From contig NSGV01000001.1 of assembly GCA_002300355.1 (NCBI GenBank), forward strand, positions 310,001 to 374,000: a stretch of 64,000 bases of DNA. The letters run 5' to 3'. The stretch's first letter is position 1. Every line of letters starts with the position of its first letter. Source of the stretch: Streptomyces sp. TLI_235 (GTDB lineage: Bacteria > Actinomycetota > Actinomycetes > Streptomycetales > Streptomycetaceae). The position numbers and the translations under genes are program-made. Below, in pieces: positions 28,467-36,847 of this stretch. Under the pieces are notes generated by a model. It made no database searches and was not told the origin of the DNA. It saw only the letters and a list, made by a program, of their open reading frames with translations.

Positions 28467-29141
28467 TCAGGAACGCAGCTTGGGGAGCAGCGCCCGGACG
28501 GTTTCCGCCATCGCCGGCCAGGCACCCGTCACCTGCCGCTCCGTCAGGGCGTTGAGGCTCTGCACCTGGACCTCGCACTCCAGATTGCTGTCCCGGACCA
28601 GCAGCCGCAGGTCGTTGCGGAACGGCTCGGCCTCCTTGAGGTTCTCGTAGCGGAAGGCCGCCCGGCCCGGACCCGGCTCCTGCTCCACCGCGCCGCGGGC
28701 CTCCTTCGGCGCCGAGGACAGCCGGAACTCGTACTGCTTGATCGCGGTGGCCACGTCCTTCCAGGCGGTGCACTGGACGATGGACCGGCCGTCCCCCTTC
28801 GTCCCGGCCGTGGCGAAGCCCTGCAGGCAGGCGGCGCCGCTGCCGGTCGCCGGATCGGAGCCGGTCTCCCGTCCCTTCGGCGGATCGGCCGTCGGAGCGA
28901 CGGCGGCGGTCAGCGGGCCGAAGTCGACCTTCGGGCAGAGGTCCGACGGCGGACGGTAGTCGCCCGGCCCGTCCGTCGGCCCGGCCGCCGCACTGCCGGA
29001 CGCCCCCCTCGCACCCTTGCCGTCGGCGGACGCCTTCCCGCCCCCTCCGCTGCACCCCGACAGCGAACCCAGGACGAGCACCGTGCCCGCCGCGACCGCA
29101 CCCACCTTCACTGCCCAAACATCCATACCCGCACGGCTCAT
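28467..29141 (-). CDS. DUF3558-type lipoprotein
   Basis: A 224-residue lipoprotein. The signal helix (about 10-29) ends in the lipobox L-S-G-C (Cys near 30), followed by a Gly/Ser-rich linker and a compact domain beginning P-P-S-D-L-C-P-K-V-D. Cys residues in A-C-L-Q-G, Q-C-T-A-W and E-C-E-V-Q would form disulfides. This arrangement is typical of DUF3558, a family of exported actinobacterial lipoproteins of unknown function. ATG 29141 follows GGAGGGGG. It is a stand-alone gene between the tRNA and the sigma-factor gene. Confidence 0.78.
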   Translation of the reverse strand: MSRAGMDVWAVKVGAVAAGTVLVLGSLSGCSGGGGKASADGKGARGASGSAAAGPTDGPGDYRPPSDLCPKVDFGPLTAAVAPTADPPKGRETGSDPATGSGAACLQGFATAGTKGDGRSIVQCTAWKDVATAIKQYEFRLSSAPKEARGAVEQEPGPGRAAFRYENLKEAEPFRNDLRLLVRDSNLECEVQVQSLNALTERQVTGAWPAMAETVRALLPKLRS

Positions 29142-29853
29142 GACGCCCCCTCCGGAAATCCGGGCCGGTTCCTGGGAGTACAGGCTAGATGGCCGGGCCG
29201 ACAGGGCGCCGGGGCCGACCCACCCATCGGCGCCGGCGAGGCCGTGCATCCTCTGCCAACTCGCTGTCGTGGGCAGCGGTGTCGGGGCGGAAGGGGCCAG
29301 GGCGTTCGGTCGAGGGCCCACGCGGTGTGGCGCCGACTGCTGTTCCTGCAGGACAGCTGTCTGCCGCCGAGGCGTGCCCGATCCCGTTCCGGTGGGCCGC
29401 CGTGCGGCCCTGCCCTCTCGCCGGTGCTCTCGCACTGGGCGACCTTGGCCCAGGTCGCGACGCCGGCGGCACCGCAGCCCTGCCCACCACCGTCTGACCG
29501 CACCTCTCCCGAAGGTCCCGGCGGCCCGCCTCCACCACACCGTGGCGGAGACGCGACCACCTGGCCCTTCGGACGTCCACCCGTCCAGAGACGGACCGTC
29601 AGGCACACGGGCCGGTCGAGGACTTGAAGGTGAGGGGCCGCCGTGCCGGCCGACCGTTCCACCGCGGGCCGGAGGGCTTCAGTACCCGGTCGGCCGTGGC
29701 CCGTTCGGCCGCGGCCGCCGAACGGGCCGCGGCTGCCGGACCGGGGTCTTCGCCGCATGCTCCGTCCCTTCTCCGCGCGGAGCGGAACCGTGGCCGGGGG
29801 CGGTGGCGGCGGCGGGGGCGGCGGCGCACCGGCCGCCACTCCGCCGGCAGCGA
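29142..29853. other. gene-free stretch, includes out-of-frame tail of the sigma-factor gene
   Basis: About 710 bp with no supported intact gene. Just past the sigma-factor stop, another minus-strand frame encodes a hydrophobic segment A-V-L-L-I-A-A-G-G-V-A-A-G followed by a polyproline run (29795-29865), as though the gene once continued. The rest is low-complexity GC-rich sequence. Confidence 0.4.
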
Positions 29854-30840
29854 TCAGCAGGACGGCACCGCCGCCGGGCGGGTGGGGATCAGCGGCGAGG
29901 CCACGACGCGGCGGCGGTTGGCCTGGCGGAACTCCTCGGCCACCCGTCCGCAGCCGGCGCACTCGTCCAGGTGCCGGGCCAGCTCCCGTCCGCGCCGTCG
30001 GCCGGGCCGCCGCACGGCGCCGGTCAGCAGCGAGGTGAAGTAGCCGCACTCCAGGGCAGTGCCCTCGTCGACGTTCGCCCGCAGGTACGCCTCGCGGAGG
30101 CCCGCGCGGGCACGGGCGGCCAGCGAGCGAACCCCGCTCGGCGTCATGCTCATCCGCTGGGCGACGACGGCGGCCGACTCGCCCTCCACCACGAAGAACC
30201 AGAGCAGCACCTGCCACCGCTCGGGCAGGGACCGGTAGGCCTTGGCGACCAGCGACGCCTCCTCGGCGGCGAGCAGGGCACCCTCGGTCTCCGCCTCGTC
30301 GGCGAGGTGCTCGGCCCAGCTGTGGAAGTCCTCGGGCAGCAGGACGCGGTCGGTGGTCTGGGCGCTCCACTCCATCGCGGTGCGGCGGACGCAGGCCTTC
30401 AGGTACGGGCGCCAGGCGTGCCGGGGGCCGCGTCCGCGGGCGACGGAGAGGTAGGTGCTGGCGTAGGCCTCGGCGGCGAGGTCCTGGGCGGTCTGCGGGT
30501 CGCGGCAGAAGCGGCGGGCGTAGGCGAGGACGGCGCCGTGGTGGCGGGTGAACACCTCGGCCATCACCTCCCGGATCCGGGAGCCGCCGGTGGTGGTCGG
30601 GTTGGCGGCGAGCGCCGCCGCGAGTTCGGCGTCGCTCAGCGCGCTCAGCTCTGCGTCGCCCCGCTCGGCGTCGTTCGGCGCGCTCGGCTCTGCGGCGCTC
30701 GGCGCACTCGGTCCGGTGTCGTTCGGCGCGCTCGGCTCTGCGGCGCTCGGCGCACTCGATCCGGTGTCGCTCGCCGCACTCGGTCCGGCGGCGCTCAGCG
30801 CGCTCGGACCGCTCTTGCGGGTGCTGGTTCGAAGGGTCAC
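29854..30840 (-). CDS. ECF-type sigma factor with C-terminal anti-sigma-like zinc finger
   Basis: A 328-residue protein: an acidic Ser/Pro/Ala repeat N-terminus (1-85), sigma region 2 (about 95-165, R-R-F-C-R-D-P-Q-T-A-Q-D-L-A-A-E-A-Y) and region 4 (about 205-265, S-L-P-E-R-W-Q-V-L-L-W; H-T-H around A-A-V-V-A-Q-R-M-S-M-T). The tail contains H-L-D-E-C-A-G-C, the H-x3-C-x2-C motif of zf-HC2 anti-sigma domains. GTG 30840 follows GAGGAGG. A built-in zinc finger suggests self-inhibition or redox control. The adjacent out-of-frame hydrophobic segment suggests a lost membrane anchor. Confidence 0.82.
   Translation of the reverse strand: MTLRTSTRKSGPSALSAAGPSAASDTGSSAPSAAEPSAPNDTGPSAPSAAEPSAPNDAERGDAELSALSDAELAAALAANPTTTGGSRIREVMAEVFTRHHGAVLAYARRFCRDPQTAQDLAAEAYASTYLSVARGRGPRHAWRPYLKACVRRTAMEWSAQTTDRVLLPEDFHSWAEHLADEAETEGALLAAEEASLVAKAYRSLPERWQVLLWFFVVEGESAAVVAQRMSMTPSGVRSLAARARAGLREAYLRANVDEGTALECGYFTSLLTGAVRRPGRRRGRELARHLDECAGCGRVAEEFRQANRRRVVASPLIPTRPAAVPSC
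30673..30768 (-). repeat. tandem 48-bp repeat in the sigma-factor N-terminus
   Basis: Two 48-bp units (30673-30720 and 30721-30768) differ at one base; degenerate copies follow to about 30810. Each unit encodes 16 residues with the pattern A-P-S-A-A-E-P-S-A-P-N-D. A slippage-prone, probably disordered segment. Confidence 0.8.
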
Positions 30841-31311
30841 CTGGTTCCTCCTCAGCTCTGGCCTTCTCACGGTGGGGAGTTCGCGGGCCTGGCCGGCGTG
30901 TCGGCCGCGCGGGCCGGGACGGGGAACTGCCTGGATGAAGGGCATCGACGGCGTTCTGCTGCTGGGGCCGCCGGGACGGTGTGGCAGGAAGGGCCACAGC
31001 ACACCAGTCCCATGGGTTTCAGGGCAACACTCTTCAAACCGGCCGTGCGCCCGGTGATTCCGGATCCGAATGTGGGGAAACCGCGTGCAAGGCGACACAG
31101 TGGCGCACAGATCGCGCCGTACCGGCCAGTATGGCCCCTTGCCGCCACTCCCAAAGCCCTGGCGGGACCGCGTCAAGTGCAGGGGCGGCGAAATAACAGG
31201 AAATCTCATACGGCATTCGCATGGTTGGACGACCGCCCCGGCCCGCCTTCGTGACACTCTGTCAGTTCGTGCTACTGCCCTTCCGGCCCTGTGGGAGGGT
31301 GGAAGAGCGAT
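30841..31311. other. upstream region of the sigma-factor gene
   Basis: About 470 bp. It carries the ribosome site for the sigma factor at its lower end and presumably its promoter. Frames on either strand show no domain. I saw no convincing promoter pair. Confidence 0.35.
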
Positions 31312-31362
31312 ACAGGGCGAGGGTTCCCGCCGGCCCCGTGCCGGTGGGAACCCTCGCCCTGT
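31312..31362. terminator. strong 17-bp stem-loop at the end of the redox operon
   Basis: Bases 31312-31328 pair perfectly with 31346-31362, with an extra inner GCCGG/CCGG stem. It lies 19 bp past the stop at 31381 and ends the six-gene minus-strand operon. It would work in both directions. Confidence 0.8.
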
Positions 31363-31380
31363 CGTCGTTGTTGTCCCTGG

Positions 31381-31857
31381 TCACCCGCTTCCGCTGTGCG
31401 TGTGTGCTCCGGTGTGGTCGGCCCCACCGACCACCGAACCGCCGAGCAGACCGTGCAGGAGGTCAGCCGTGGCGTCCGAGAGGACGACCACCCATCCGTC
31501 ACCGACGAGGTACGAACCCCCGTACGCCTTCGCCTCGGTGAGCCAGGCGTCCTGGGCCGGGCCGGCCGGGAAGGTGGCGATCCAGATCTCCTCCCCGCCC
31601 GAGGTGCACAGGCCCTGCCTGAGGTCGGCCGCGTCGGCGGTGATCTCGGCCGTGCAGCCGATCCGCTTGGCCAGGTCCTCGACCGAGCTCCGTGCGGGGC
31701 GCTGCGCCGCCTGTGACGGCGCAGCCAGCCCGCCTGCTCCCCAGAGGAGTTCCGCGCTCCCCAGGAGGAGCAGGACGAGCAGCGCGGCCCATTTCAGCCC
31801 GGTTCGGAGGGTGCGCTCGCTGCCGACCGGTGCGAGGGCGGCGGCGTGCGACCTCAC
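31381..31857 (-). CDS. small anchored extracytoplasmic protein at the end of the redox operon
   Basis: A 158-residue protein. A hydrophobic helix (about 20-43, W-A-A-L-L-V-L-L-L-L-G) is followed by a compact external domain (about 60-145) with two Cys, in R-I-G-C-T-A-E and G-L-C-T-S, that could form a disulfide. It ends in a His/Gly/Ser tail. Start GTG 31857 overlaps the stop of the secreted repeat-protein gene (GTGA), so translation is coupled. I do not recognise the domain. Context implies a partner in the surface electron-transfer or redox system. Confidence 0.65.
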   Translation of the reverse strand: MRSHAAALAPVGSERTLRTGLKWAALLVLLLLGSAELLWGAGGLAAPSQAAQRPARSSVEDLAKRIGCTAEITADAADLRQGLCTSGGEEIWIATFPAGPAQDAWLTEAKAYGGSYLVGDGWVVVLSDATADLLHGLLGGSVVGGADHTGAHTHSGSG

Positions 31858-32873
31858 TTGCCGGACGCCGCCTTGCCCTGCGGGTTGATGGCCGTCCACG
31901 CCCCGTTGCCCATGCCGTTGCCGAGGGCGTCGCCGTAGCCCTGGTCACCGGTGTAGAGGTAGGCCGGGGTGCAGTTGATGCTCAGCTGCCAGCTGCCGTC
32001 CGACCGCTGCATCTTGCCGATCAGCTTCGGGTCGACGCCCTTGATCTTCTTGGGGTCCACGGGGGGCGCGGGCGTCCAGGTCTTGAGGCACTCGCCCTCG
32101 CAGTTGGAGCGCATCGGCCAGGCGGTGTCCTTGCCGAAGTGGTAGAGGGTGCGGCCGTAGGCGTCCACCATGATCGGGCCAAGCTGGGGGTGGACGAAGA
32201 CGGAGATCTGCATGCCCGCCGGGGGCTGCTGGGTGGGCTGCGCCATGGTGGTGGCCGGGGCGGGGGCGGTCGGGGCGGTGGACGTCTGGGTGCCGGTGCC
32301 GCCGGCCTTGGCCTTGGAGCCGTCGGGCGCCAGGGCGTGCCAGGTGCCGCCCACGCCTTCGCCCTTGGTGTCGCCGGGTGCGCTGTCCTGTGCGTAGCGG
32401 TAGGCGGGCCATCCGCCGACCGTCAGCTGGCGGCTGCCGTCGGCGCGGGTGATCTCGCCGAGCTTGCTCGCGTCGACGCCGGTGCCCGCGGAGGTGCTGT
32501 CGTCGTTGAGGACCGGCGGCCAGGTGGTGGCGCAGGTGCCGGAGCAGTTGGACGCCGGCGGCTTGGCGGTGTCCTTGTCGAACCGGTAGAGGGTGAAGCC
32601 CTGGCCGTCCGTCAGGACGGAGCCGAGCTTCTCGTCGACCCGGACGGAGAGTTGTCCGCCGGGCTTGCCGGCGGTGCCGCTGCCGGAAGCGCCGGTGGAG
32701 CCGTAGTCGCCGTAGGCGCCGGCGGGGGCGGGCGTCGCCCCGGCCAGCTGGCTGGTGTCGGACTTGCCGTTGGACGGGCTCGCACTGCTGTTGGCACTGC
32801 CGAAGGCCGCCATGAGGACGAGGCCCGCGAGCAGGAGGCAGACCGCCACGAGGCCGTATCGTTTCATCGTCAA
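31854..32873 (-). CDS. secreted two-repeat protein, SCO0930 / COG4315 (Lipoprotein_15) family
   Basis: A 339-residue exported protein. A signal peptide (about 3-25) and flexible linker precede two copies of the 'secreted repeat of unknown function' (about 75-180 and 218-325). Each has a G-x-T-L-Y-x-F start, a Cys pair followed by a Trp (N-C-S-G-T-C-A-T-T-W-P-P and N-C-E-G-E-C-L-K-T-W-T-P) and a G-x-x-Y-L/R-Y end. Homologues are normally lipoproteins, but no lipobox Cys follows the signal here (L-M-A-A-F-G-S-A). Biochemical role unknown. It sits beside a membrane cytochrome and an NADH-binding subunit, which suggests redox work. Confidence 0.85.
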   Translation of the reverse strand: MTMKRYGLVAVCLLLAGLVLMAAFGSANSSASPSNGKSDTSQLAGATPAPAGAYGDYGSTGASGSGTAGKPGGQLSVRVDEKLGSVLTDGQGFTLYRFDKDTAKPPASNCSGTCATTWPPVLNDDSTSAGTGVDASKLGEITRADGSRQLTVGGWPAYRYAQDSAPGDTKGEGVGGTWHALAPDGSKAKAGGTGTQTSTAPTAPAPATTMAQPTQQPPAGMQISVFVHPQLGPIMVDAYGRTLYHFGKDTAWPMRSNCEGECLKTWTPAPPVDPKKIKGVDPKLIGKMQRSDGSWQLSINCTPAYLYTGDQGYGDALGNGMGNGAWTAINPQGKAASGK

Positions 32874-32986
32874 GATCTTCCTTGCCTTTCCATCGGTTGA
32901 GCCTGGGCTTGTCGAGGGATCGCTGGGTCAAGATCGGTGGGTGAAGGGGTGGTTCGAGGGAGTGGGCGGCCCGGGACGGGCGGCGC

Positions 32987-34423
32987 TCACTGGATCCGCA
33001 GCGCCAGTGCGGGGCACCGGTCGACCGCGCGGGCGGCCTGCTGGAGCAGCTGCGGCGGGACGGGCATCACGGCGGCGGAGGGAAAGCCGTCCGCCGCCAG
33101 GCTGATGACCTCGGGCAGCACGCTGGTGCACAGCCCGTGGGCCTCGCAGAGGGTCCAGTCCACGACGATGGTTCCGGCGCTCTCCATGACCGGCATCGGG
33201 AGCACGTCCTGGACGGGCCGGCCGCAGCCGTACTGGTAGGAGTGCATCTGGAGGTCGTCGTCGAAGACTTCCAGGGCGGAGGCGACGAAGCGGGAGGCGG
33301 CGTCGGGGTGGCTGCACGCGCCCCGCTTGGTGACCGCCCGCATCCGGGTCTCGACCCGGTCGAGGGCTGCCCGGCCGCCGCCCCGGACGACCTCCTCCAG
33401 TTCCTTGACCAGGGCGGGCAGTCCGAGGTAGCACGGTCCGCACTGGCCGGCGGTCTCGTCGGCCATCCAGCGGGCGACCCGGAGTGCTTCGCCCAGCGGG
33501 CAGGTGGTGGCCGGCAGCGGCAGGATCGCGCCGGCGCCGAGCGCACCGCCGAGGCTCTGCAGGGACTGGCGGGACACCTGGGCCGTCCGGGCCGCCTCGG
33601 GGGTCAGCCAGGTGCCGTGGTAGCCGCCGGTCAGGACGCCCTGGCCGACGTCCATGTCGAACAGTGCGAGCAGGTCGACGAGCGGGACACCGGTGGGTGT
33701 CTCCACGACTTGGGAGCCGGCCAGGGTGAGCAGGACCGTCCCGGGCTCGGACGGGGTTCCGACCTCGCGGTAGGGCAGTGCCCCGAGCCGGGCCGCGACC
33801 GCGAGTTGCGCGTACGTCTCGGCGTTGGACAGCAGGGTGGGCAGTCCCCCGACTCCGCTGTCGCTGGTCCGTACGCCGCCGCCGCGCGGCAGGGCGATCC
33901 CGCTGGTAATGCCGCGGGCCAGCGAGCTCCCCTCGCCGGAGACGAAGCGCTCGGGCAGCCGGGCGACGGAGACCGGCAGCCGGGTGGACCGCCGTTCGTC
34001 CAGTGCCCTGCGCAGGGACTGCTCGGTGTCGGCGCGGGTGACGCCCAGCACCACCTGTTCGGCGTCCAGTGCCTCGGCGGCCAGCAGGGCGCCGTCCAGC
34101 ACGAGGTGGGGGGTGCGCAGCAGCAGTGCCGCGTCCTTCAGACAACTCGGTTCTCCTTCCGTTCCGTTGACCACCACGACCGGGCGGGCCCGGCGCCGGG
34201 CGGCCGACTTGACGACGGCCCGGATCTTCCTGGCGAACGGGAAGCCGGCCCCGCCGCGGCCGCGCAGGTTGACGTTCTCGGACAGTTCGGCGACCTCCTC
34301 GGCGGACATGGCCGGCATCCCGCCGTGGACGACCAGGTGTGCCCGGTGATCGAGCCGCTCGCTGTGTTCCAGGCCTGCGAACAGCACCGGTCGGCCGATC
34401 CAGGCGATGGGTGCGCCGCTCAT
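32987..34423 (-). CDS. NuoF-like NADH/FMN-binding protein fused to a ferredoxin
   Basis: A 478-residue cytoplasmic protein. Its N-terminal two-thirds resemble the FMN/NADH-binding subunit of complex I: G-R-G-G-A-G-F-P (residues 55-62), N-G-T-E-G-E-P (86-92) and an SLBB-like middle. The iron-sulfur region reads A-G-Q-C-G-P-C (Cys 328, 331) plus Cys 370. The first of the four N3-cluster cysteines of NuoF is Ala here. A C-terminal ferredoxin follows (C-E-A-H-G-L-C, Cys 426/432, and D-R-C-P, Cys 470), a 3Fe-4S-like single-cluster pattern. It probably oxidises NAD(P)H and passes electrons to the overlapping membrane cytochrome gene product (ATGA at 34420-34423). Confidence 0.85.
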   Translation of the reverse strand: MSGAPIAWIGRPVLFAGLEHSERLDHRAHLVVHGGMPAMSAEEVAELSENVNLRGRGGAGFPFARKIRAVVKSAARRRARPVVVVNGTEGEPSCLKDAALLLRTPHLVLDGALLAAEALDAEQVVLGVTRADTEQSLRRALDERRSTRLPVSVARLPERFVSGEGSSLARGITSGIALPRGGGVRTSDSGVGGLPTLLSNAETYAQLAVAARLGALPYREVGTPSEPGTVLLTLAGSQVVETPTGVPLVDLLALFDMDVGQGVLTGGYHGTWLTPEAARTAQVSRQSLQSLGGALGAGAILPLPATTCPLGEALRVARWMADETAGQCGPCYLGLPALVKELEEVVRGGGRAALDRVETRMRAVTKRGACSHPDAASRFVASALEVFDDDLQMHSYQYGCGRPVQDVLPMPVMESAGTIVVDWTLCEAHGLCTSVLPEVISLAADGFPSAAVMPVPPQLLQQAARAVDRCPALALRIQ

Positions 34424-35271
34424 CCGTCCTGCCGTCGTCGTCCGGTTCCGGCGCCGACCACGGGCCGGCCGGGGGGCTCGGGCCGGACCTGCGCGGCGGT
34501 CCGGCGCGGGGCGCCGCGGTCCTGGAGGGCCATCCGCAGGCCGAGGACGGCGATCACGCCCACCACGGCCACGCTGTAGAGGACGGACACCCAGGGGGCG
34601 GGCAGCCGGCCCGCGTTCAGGCCGTGGACCAGTGCGGCGCCCCAGGCCGGGTAGGCGCAGATGTGGATGATCCGCCACCGGCGTGCCGAGCCCGTCCGGG
34701 CCAGCAGGCCGCGGGCCGCCCCGGCGAGGGCCACGGCCAGCAGCACGTATCCGGCCAGCACGCCCAGTCCGAACACCACCGGCTTGTTCGGGTCGGTGAA
34801 GGGGACGAAGGCCGCGAGTGCGCCGATCTGGTCCTGGATGAGGTTCATCCACACGTGCAGGACGAGGAAGACCACGCCGGCGACGCCCATCGTCCGGTGG
34901 ATCGTCTGGGCGACCAGGCGGTGGACCGGGTGCAGCAGCAGCCGGTCGGTCGCCGCGAGCCCCCACAGGACGGCGGAGGAGAACGACACCAGGGCGATCA
35001 CCCCGGCCGCCACACCGAGGAACGCCTGCAGTGCGCCGTTGACGGTCACGGCCACCAGGCCCAGGCCCACCGCGAACAGCGGGAGGACGGCCCGCACCAT
35101 CGGTTTGCGCCGGCCGCCGCCTTCCGGCCGGTCGCCCGCGGCACCGCGCGGCGCCTGCCGCCCGGGGCCGGCCAGGCCTGGCCGGACCGCGCGGTCCGCC
35201 CGCCGTGCCCGCCGCGCTCGCGCCGGCCCGGCGGCCGAATGCCACGATCGGCGTCCTTGACCTGTCAACAT
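34420..35271 (-). CDS. ferric-reductase-like transmembrane b-type cytochrome
   Basis: A 283-residue membrane protein. An Arg/Gly-rich cytoplasmic start (1-57) precedes six predicted helices (about 60-245). Helix-borne His pairs (H-R-L-V-A-Q-T-I-H-R and V-L-H-V-W in the first half; I-I-H-I-C-A-Y and L-V-H-G-L in the second) are spaced as in haem b ligands of ferric-reductase-like (FRD/YedZ-type) proteins. There is no FAD or NADPH domain, so it must receive electrons from a partner, most plausibly the overlapping NuoF-ferredoxin protein. ATG 35271 has GGAGGG 7 bases upstream; ATG 35295 is a weaker alternative. Electrons would leave on the outer face. Confidence 0.82.
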   Translation of the reverse strand: MLTGQGRRSWHSAAGPARARRARRADRAVRPGLAGPGRQAPRGAAGDRPEGGGRRKPMVRAVLPLFAVGLGLVAVTVNGALQAFLGVAAGVIALVSFSSAVLWGLAATDRLLLHPVHRLVAQTIHRTMGVAGVVFLVLHVWMNLIQDQIGALAAFVPFTDPNKPVVFGLGVLAGYVLLAVALAGAARGLLARTGSARRWRIIHICAYPAWGAALVHGLNAGRLPAPWVSVLYSVAVVGVIAVLGLRMALQDRGAPRRTAAQVRPEPPGRPVVGAGTGRRRQDG

Positions 35272-35392
35272 CGCTGAGCCCTCCGGCCTCGTCATTGCCC
35301 TGCTCGAAAGGGGCGCCCGGGTGTTCCGGGCGGGCCGCGCGCGACGGGCGGCGGCCCCGGCCGCCCGGGTCTCTCCCGGCGGCCTGTGCGGG

Positions 35393-36778
35393 TCAGCCGC
35401 AGCGGCGACCCTCGTTGATGCAGCTCACCATCTGGTCCAGCAGGTTCCGGTTCATCACGTTGATGAAGTCCCCGTGGTCGGTGACCGGGTTGTGCAGCTG
35501 CTCGGGGAAGCTGTCGACGGCGAACTTCACCCCGGACGGCACGTCGTAGGCGACGCGCTCCACCAGCTGCGGGATGTTCCGGAAGTTCTTCGGGCAGCTG
35601 CCGTTCTTGGAGAACGCGGTGTGGCTGCGGTGGTTGGCGCTGTCGATGTTCTTGCCGTCCCAGCAGTCCGGGAACTTCAGGGTCCGCACCACCCGGCTGC
35701 CGTTCGGGCAGATCGGGTACTTGTCGGCGAGCTGGCGGTCCTCGAAGCCGGTGCAGCTCCACGAGGCGTGGGCGTTGGCCGGGCCGTTGGTGAGGGCCTT
35801 GGCGTCGCCGGTGATGATCCGCAGGAAGCGCGTCATCGGCTGGACGGGCTTCCCGTTGGGCGAGTTGTAGGTGATGCCGGCCTCGGCGGGCTGCAGGATG
35901 CGTCCCACATTGCGGTCCTTGCCGCCGCCGGGTGCCTTGGCGTCCTTGTCGTTGGTGCCGTCGAGGAGCCGCAGCACGGGCCAGTAGTAGGCGGACTGGT
36001 CGCCGTTGGAGCAGGTGGTGCCGGCGCCGGCGAGCCGGTTGTTGGAGGAGAAGCCGTCGGTGATGCGGTTGCCCACGTAGTCGTGCATGTGGTGGGCGCC
36101 GTTGCTCACCCCGGGGGCGACGATCACGTTGTCGGGGTTGAGGTGGCGGTTCTCGTTGCGTCCGCAGCGGGAGGTGAAGGTGCCGGTGGCCGACCCGCTG
36201 CGGGCGGGCTTGGCGGTGTTCGGGGCGACGGACCTGATGTCGACGAAGCCGCGGCCGAGGTTCTGCTTCCCGCCGGACGAGGACTTGCTGCGGTCGGCCG
36301 CTGCGCTCTGCGACTCGGGGGTGAAGTCCCGGGCGGAGGCGTCGACCACCAGGTCGCGCCGGATCGCGCAGTTCGCCAGGGCGGAGACGTCCTGGGGCAG
36401 GCCGGCGTCCGGCCCGGCGCTCGCCTTGATCTTCTGCAGGGTCGCGGAGCGCTTGGCGGCCAGGTCGCCCATGACACGCTTCTCGCTGCCGGAGCCCTGC
36501 TCCGAGAGGCTGCGGTACGCGTCGGCGACCTGGACGTCGAGGTCGGCGAGGTTGCGGTCGACGTCCGGCTGGGCGGTCTCCGGGACCGTCTCCAGGCTCG
36601 CGCCGACGTCCGCGCAGGCCACGGTGCCCATCTGGGCGGAGGCCTGCTGCGAGCGCCACGGGCGCTGCCCGGCGAAGGCCGCCGCGGCGACCACCGACGC
36701 ACCGCCGACCGCCAGTACCCCGGCGAGCAGCAGGGCGAGCATTCTCCGCCCGGCCGTGTCACGTTTGTGAATCCTCAT
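35393..36778 (-). CDS. secreted DUF1996 protein
   Basis: A 461-residue exported protein with a signal peptide (about 10-36). An N-terminal helical region (about 50-165) precedes a DUF1996 domain (about 200-455). The family motif N-P-D-N-V-I-V-A-P-G then G-A-H-H-M-H-D-Y-V-G-N is intact, and P-D-C-W-D-G-K-N near 380 and several Cys pairs are present. DUF1996 is common in fungi and actinomycetes and has no proven activity; its conserved His/Asp residues suggest metal binding or hydrolysis. It is second in the same-strand run feeding into the redox genes, with a 121-bp gap to the cytochrome gene. Confidence 0.85.
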   Translation of the reverse strand: MRIHKRDTAGRRMLALLLAGVLAVGGASVVAAAAFAGQRPWRSQQASAQMGTVACADVGASLETVPETAQPDVDRNLADLDVQVADAYRSLSEQGSGSEKRVMGDLAAKRSATLQKIKASAGPDAGLPQDVSALANCAIRRDLVVDASARDFTPESQSAAADRSKSSSGGKQNLGRGFVDIRSVAPNTAKPARSGSATGTFTSRCGRNENRHLNPDNVIVAPGVSNGAHHMHDYVGNRITDGFSSNNRLAGAGTTCSNGDQSAYYWPVLRLLDGTNDKDAKAPGGGKDRNVGRILQPAEAGITYNSPNGKPVQPMTRFLRIITGDAKALTNGPANAHASWSCTGFEDRQLADKYPICPNGSRVVRTLKFPDCWDGKNIDSANHRSHTAFSKNGSCPKNFRNIPQLVERVAYDVPSGVKFAVDSFPEQLHNPVTDHGDFINVMNRNLLDQMVSCINEGRRCG

Positions 36779-36847
36779 ATTGGCACCTTCGAAACGGGAT
36801 CGGGCCTGTCGGACAGGCCGTGGACATCGTTCTCTCTGTGGCAGGTA

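Noticed and set aside
29795-29860. Polyproline-encoding tract as an independent small gene
   Set aside because: No start or ribosome site; better explained as the out-of-frame tail of the sigma-factor gene.
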